Shown in pieces: positions 14,251 through 16,926 of a stretch of DNA of 16,926 nucleotides. The position numbers and the translations under genes are program-made. This stretch comes from NBML01 sp029939535 (lineage in GTDB: Bacteria; Desulfobacterota; Desulfobacteria; Desulfobacterales; Desulfobacteraceae): NCBI GenBank assembly GCA_029939535.1, contig JAOZST010000073.1:1-16926 (forward strand). The letters run 5' to 3'. The first letter of the stretch is position 1, and every line of letters starts with the position of its first letter. The notes under the pieces were generated by a model. It made no database searches. It saw only the letters and a list, made by a program, of their open reading frames with translations, and was not told where the DNA came from.

Positions 14251-15436
14251 GAAAAAGGCCGGAGCCCCGGGGAAAACCAAGGCTCCTAAAAAAAAGACCC
14301 CCCCCAAAAAAAATCGACCCTTGAAAAAGACAGGAACCGGGAAAAAGATAACAACCCCTAAAAAGGCAGGGCAAAGCAAAAAAGCCGGGAGCAGAAAACA
14401 AAAGAAAATAAACTTTCTCAAAGAGTTTAAAAAGATTTTTTTGGGGATTGCCATCCTGGTTGCCGTCTGCCTTACCATGGCCATGCTGGCGGATATATTC
14501 ATTAACCAGGCAAACAAAAGACCTGAAAAAAAAGAATTACAAAAAAAAGAGTCCTCTAAAATTCTTCACAAGGATGAGAAATCTTCTGCATTTTTGAAAA
14601 AACAACAAATAGAACCGGTGTTTGAGAACACCCATGATGTCCAAAACAAAAAGCCTGCAGACGGACTCATGGAAAAATCCCTTCATCCCATTATTTATGA
14701 AGTTTTTGAGGATGTAGATCATAGCCATGTGAAAAAGAAACCCGTTGTGCCGGAGGCTGGGGATGATATTCCCAGGATTGCTATTATTATTGATGATATC
14801 GGGTATGACAGGCAGATGGCAATGGAATTGTATGATCTTGATCCTGGTATTACTTTTTCCGTGCTTCCTTTTTCCCCCTTTGGGAACTCTATTTCCCAAA
14901 AGCTCCATGCCAAAGGGGCTGAGATTATGCTGCACCTGCCCATGGAGCCGGTTGAATATCCGGAAGTAAATCCCGGGCCTGGTGCACTTTTGTCCTCAAT
15001 GACACCGGACATACTCCTGGATCAGCTTCGGAAAAATTTACAGGATGTACCAGGGGCTGCAGGTGTAAATAATCATATGGGATCAAAATTAACAGCCCAG
15101 TCCGATAAGATAAACCAGATTTTTACTATTTTGAAGAAGGAAGATTTGTTTTTCATCGATTCCAGGACATCTCCTGTGTCCCAGGGCAAAGCATCAGCCC
15201 GGCTTCTCAAGCTTAAATTTGCCCAGAGGGATGTGTTCCTGGACAATGTTCAGGATATAACCTATATCACAGGTCAGCTTCAGAGCCTGATAAGGATTGC
15301 CAAAAAGCACGGGACTGCCATCGGTATCGGCCACCCCTACAAAACCACTCTACATACCCTGGAGATAGAGCTGCCCAAGTTGAAAGGAAAAGTCCGTATT
15401 GTTCCGGCCTCCACCCTCACCATAGTCCATGGGTAA
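14240..15436 (+). CDS. Divergent polysaccharide deacetylase (PF04748-type) with basic N-terminal tail
   Basis: This is a 398-residue protein. Residues 1-57 are a Lys/Pro-rich tail with about 23 Lys/Arg and no acidic residue. A membrane helix follows at about 66-88, then a variable linker, and a catalytic-like domain at about 176-398. That domain shows IAIIIDDIGYD (Asp185-Asp186), the LHLPMEP motif at 231-237, NNHMGS at 277-282, FFIDSRTS at 305-311 and IGHPY at 364-367. These match the divergent polysaccharide deacetylase family (formerly DUF610), which often follows ctpA. Substrate is not established; a cell-wall glycan is a reasonable inference. The ATG overlaps the end of ctpA by 11 bases with no clear Shine-Dalgarno, so translational coupling is likely. 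An A8-GA-C8-A8 run at 14288-14313 is prone to slippage. Confidence 0.9.
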   Translation: MATRKKAGAPGKTKAPKKKTPPKKNRPLKKTGTGKKITTPKKAGQSKKAGSRKQKKINFLKEFKKIFLGIAILVAVCLTMAMLADIFINQANKRPEKKELQKKESSKILHKDEKSSAFLKKQQIEPVFENTHDVQNKKPADGLMEKSLHPIIYEVFEDVDHSHVKKKPVVPEAGDDIPRIAIIIDDIGYDRQMAMELYDLDPGITFSVLPFSPFGNSISQKLHAKGAEIMLHLPMEPVEYPEVNPGPGALLSSMTPDILLDQLRKNLQDVPGAAGVNNHMGSKLTAQSDKINQIFTILKKEDLFFIDSRTSPVSQGKASARLLKLKFAQRDVFLDNVQDITYITGQLQSLIRIAKKHGTAIGIGHPYKTTLHTLEIELPKLKGKVRIVPASTLTIVHG

Positions 15437-15494
15437 CCGTATACCAGGTTAAATAATAAAAAAACAGGTTTGGGCTGGGATGGTTTGTCAGGTT

Positions 15495-16067
15495 TTATTC
15501 CCGGGGATAGAGTCTCTCTATCATGGGCAAAGCCTGGGAAATGGGAATTCTGTCCGGCAATGGGTTCTTGGTTTCAATGGATTCCAGAAAATGAGTATTT
15601 ATTGCTGTGAGCATTGTGTTTAGGTGCTCAAGGCTTAAAAGGGCATCCCTGGAAAAGGATGTAACATCCTTAAAATTTTTGGGACAAAAATCAACCATGG
15701 GTTCACCGTCTTTTTCAATATAAATTGGAAACCCATGGGTCCTGCAGATTATGGGGCGGGCTCCATAGAGGATACATTTTTTGTTGATCAACAGGGGACA
15801 GGCCTTTTTCCCCAATTCAGATGGAATTACATCAGGCAGTGTCAGGTGGGATGTAGCCTGGCTGGATTTGTCCAGCTTCAGGAAGGCGGCTGACAGTGCA
15901 AAGGCTTCAACCGGAAAAAGGTTTAAAAATCTGCAACAGCTGTCACAGCCTTTTTTGCAGTAAATTTTATCAGAATAGTTTTCCCTCACTCTTTGGATGT
16001 GTTTATCTATCCTTTTTAAAAAAGCAGTATAGTTTTTGAGTACAAGCTCTGTCTCAGTCTTGTTCAT
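15495..16067 (-). CDS. YkgJ-family cysteine cluster protein
   Basis: This 190-residue cytoplasmic protein has eight cysteines arranged as in the YkgJ/CxxCxxCC family: Cys37, Cys41, Cys44 and Cys45 in YCKKGCDSCC, then Cys90 (ACPLL), Cys98 (KCILYGARP), Cys108 (ICRTHG) and Cys128 (DFCPKNF). The pattern indicates a bound Fe-S or Zn centre; members are poorly characterised putative metal-chelating proteins. The RPxxCRxHG segment is highly conserved in the family. The N-terminal 35 residues and C-terminal third look helical. AAGG lies 7 bases before the ATG. The gene is convergent with the deacetylase (58-base gap, no hairpin terminator found) and divergent from the Hsp70 gene. Confidence 0.9.
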   Translation of the reverse strand: MNKTETELVLKNYTAFLKRIDKHIQRVRENYSDKIYCKKGCDSCCRFLNLFPVEAFALSAAFLKLDKSSQATSHLTLPDVIPSELGKKACPLLINKKCILYGARPIICRTHGFPIYIEKDGEPMVDFCPKNFKDVTSFSRDALLSLEHLNTMLTAINTHFLESIETKNPLPDRIPISQALPMIERLYPRE

Positions 16068-16529
16068 TTGCTGCCTTCATGGGTTTATTTTGACTGGTTC
16101 CATGATTGTCATTGGCCGATGGTATCTTTTAATTTTTTTCAATGATTATGGTTTTGGTGCAGGCCACTTTGGTTTATGCTCCTATTTTATTACATGGATT
16201 GACATTATAATATCTTTTTTATCAATAACGATTGGGATTGTAAAGTAAAGTGATCTTAAACTCCATTTATGTTGATCTGTATATTTTACTTCTAAATTTT
16301 GTGCTAAAATCATTTGCCAGCAGATATGAATACTGGTGTAAATAAAAAATTACCCTTAGCTATTCAAGGGTTATTGAAGGCAATAGGCCCCAATACTGTT
16401 GCATTAATAGGTTTTGGCACCTGTACGGGTTTTGGTTGAAATTCAAAAATATTAGTCAAAAAAATTGTAATTTTGAGTTAATTTTGGTATCTATCAATTC
16501 TTTTAAAATTCATAATCAAGGATAAAATA
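16068..16529. other. 462-base A/T-rich divergent spacer before the Hsp70 gene
   Basis: This spacer separates the YkgJ and Hsp70 genes. It holds a TATAAT on each strand at 16204-16211, but no good -35 partner on either. There is a small inverted repeat ACCCTT/AAGGGT at 16352-16371. Two short plus-strand open frames lie here: 16102-16248 (48 residues, hydrophobic) and 16326-16439 (37 residues, Gly-rich C-terminus). Neither has a recognisable Shine-Dalgarno, so I do not call them as genes. Confidence 0.5.
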
Positions 16530-16926
16530 ATGCCAAAATCCATTGGAATAGACTTGGGGACAACCAATTGTGCATCCTCCATTAAAAGGGTGCAGGTTGA
16601 AATTATTAAAAATAGTGAAGGCGATCTGATCACCCCGTCATGCGTTACTGTTAAAAAAAAGAAATTATTGGGGCTGATTAATAAACAGGAGTTCATTGTT
16701 GGAAAACATGCTCTGGAGTGGATAAAGCAGGACCCAGCCAATACAGTAACAGCGGTTAAGCGGTTAATGGGAAGAAGTTATACCAACCCTGAAGTTCAAA
16801 AAATTGTATCAGACCTGCGTCAATTTAATACCATCACCTGTCAGTCCAGGGGAACTGAAAACAGCCTGGTTATTGTTTTAAACAAACAGGAATATACCCC
16901 TGAACAGATTTCATCAAAAATTCTTG
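16530..16926 (+). CDS. Hsp70/DnaK-family chaperone, 5' part only
   Basis: Translation from the ATG at 16530 gives 132 residues with no stop before the window ends, so the gene is incomplete on the right. It opens MPKSIGIDLGTTNCASSI, whose DLGTTN is the phosphate-1 loop of the Hsp70 actin-like ATPase. It continues with SEGDLITPSCVTV, VGKHALEWIKQDPANTVTAVKRLMGR and YTPEQISSKIL, all in the order seen in DnaK subdomains IA-IB. The sequence departs from canonical DnaK (NTVTAVKRLMGR against NTIYAIKRLIGR, and a divergent 95-115 region). It is more likely a specialised Hsp70 than the housekeeping dnaK, and no grpE or dnaJ is visible. AGGA is 7 bases before the ATG. Confidence 0.9.
   Translation, partial: MPKSIGIDLGTTNCASSIKRVQVEIIKNSEGDLITPSCVTVKKKKLLGLINKQEFIVGKHALEWIKQDPANTVTAVKRLMGRSYTNPEVQKIVSDLRQFNTITCQSRGTENSLVIVLNKQEYTPEQISSKIL

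Noticed and set aside
15437..15494. Terminator between the deacetylase and YkgJ genes
   Set aside because: There is a T-tract (minus strand), but no complementary stem of useful length precedes it on that strand.
16412..16436. TTGGCAC motif resembling a sigma-54 -24 box before the Hsp70 gene
   Set aside because: Ten bases after the GG there is GG instead of GC, and no TTGC box follows. It does not meet the -24/-12 rule.

Overview
The window looks like ordinary chromosome from an AT-rich Gram-negative bacterium. The best guess is an anaerobic deltaproteobacterium (Desulfobacterota, Desulfobacteraceae-like). This rests on the gene content (a glnD-glnB-glnA cluster, a short TatA, an ftsE-ftsX-envC-ctpA-divergent polysaccharide deacetylase string), the A/T-rich codon use and the sigma-54 promoter. 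It is inference, not a database match. No transposase, integrase, phage gene, CRISPR array or rRNA was seen.

Layout. Positions 1-1233 (minus strand) hold the end of a tRNA-Glu(CUC), a 67-residue PLDc_N-type membrane protein and a MltB-type lytic transglycosylase. Positions 1509-6051 (minus) are a nitrogen-control operon read glnD, glnB, glnA. It starts at a textbook sigma-54 promoter (GG-N10-GC, CTGGCACG-N4-TTGC) at 6034-6049 and ends at a probable hairpin terminator near 1448-1486. tatA (6287-6475, minus) has its own promoter and a strong rho-independent terminator. It diverges from a MoxR ATPase gene and a VWA/CoxE-like gene (6767-8825, plus). tatD (8830-9630, minus) converges tail-to-tail on that pair with a 4-base gap.

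Positions 9829-15436 (plus) are one compact run: ftsE, ftsX, an EnvC-like amidase activator, a CtpA/Prc-type S41 protease and a divergent polysaccharide deacetylase. The genes overlap or nearly touch. Together they form a septal peptidoglycan-splitting module: FtsEX uses ATP to switch on a catalytically dead LytM protein (EnvC), which activates amidases, while the protease and deacetylase act in the same compartment. A YkgJ-type cysteine-cluster gene (15495-16067, minus) is convergent to this run. A 462-base gap follows, and then the start of an Hsp70-family gene that runs off the right edge.

Most genes belong to known families. The points most worth following up are the sigma-54 control of a cluster that puts the PII-modifying enzyme GlnD together with its targets; a 12-bp tandem repeat read in two frames where ftsX and envC overlap; an SH3 domain on a degenerate-LytM EnvC; a 15-bp tandem repeat in the tatD leader; a VWA protein with an unusual metal-site loop; and the long gap before the Hsp70 gene with two small open frames. 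I do not see clear evidence of a wholly new system inside the window. The Hsp70 gene at the right edge may belong to something that lies outside it.
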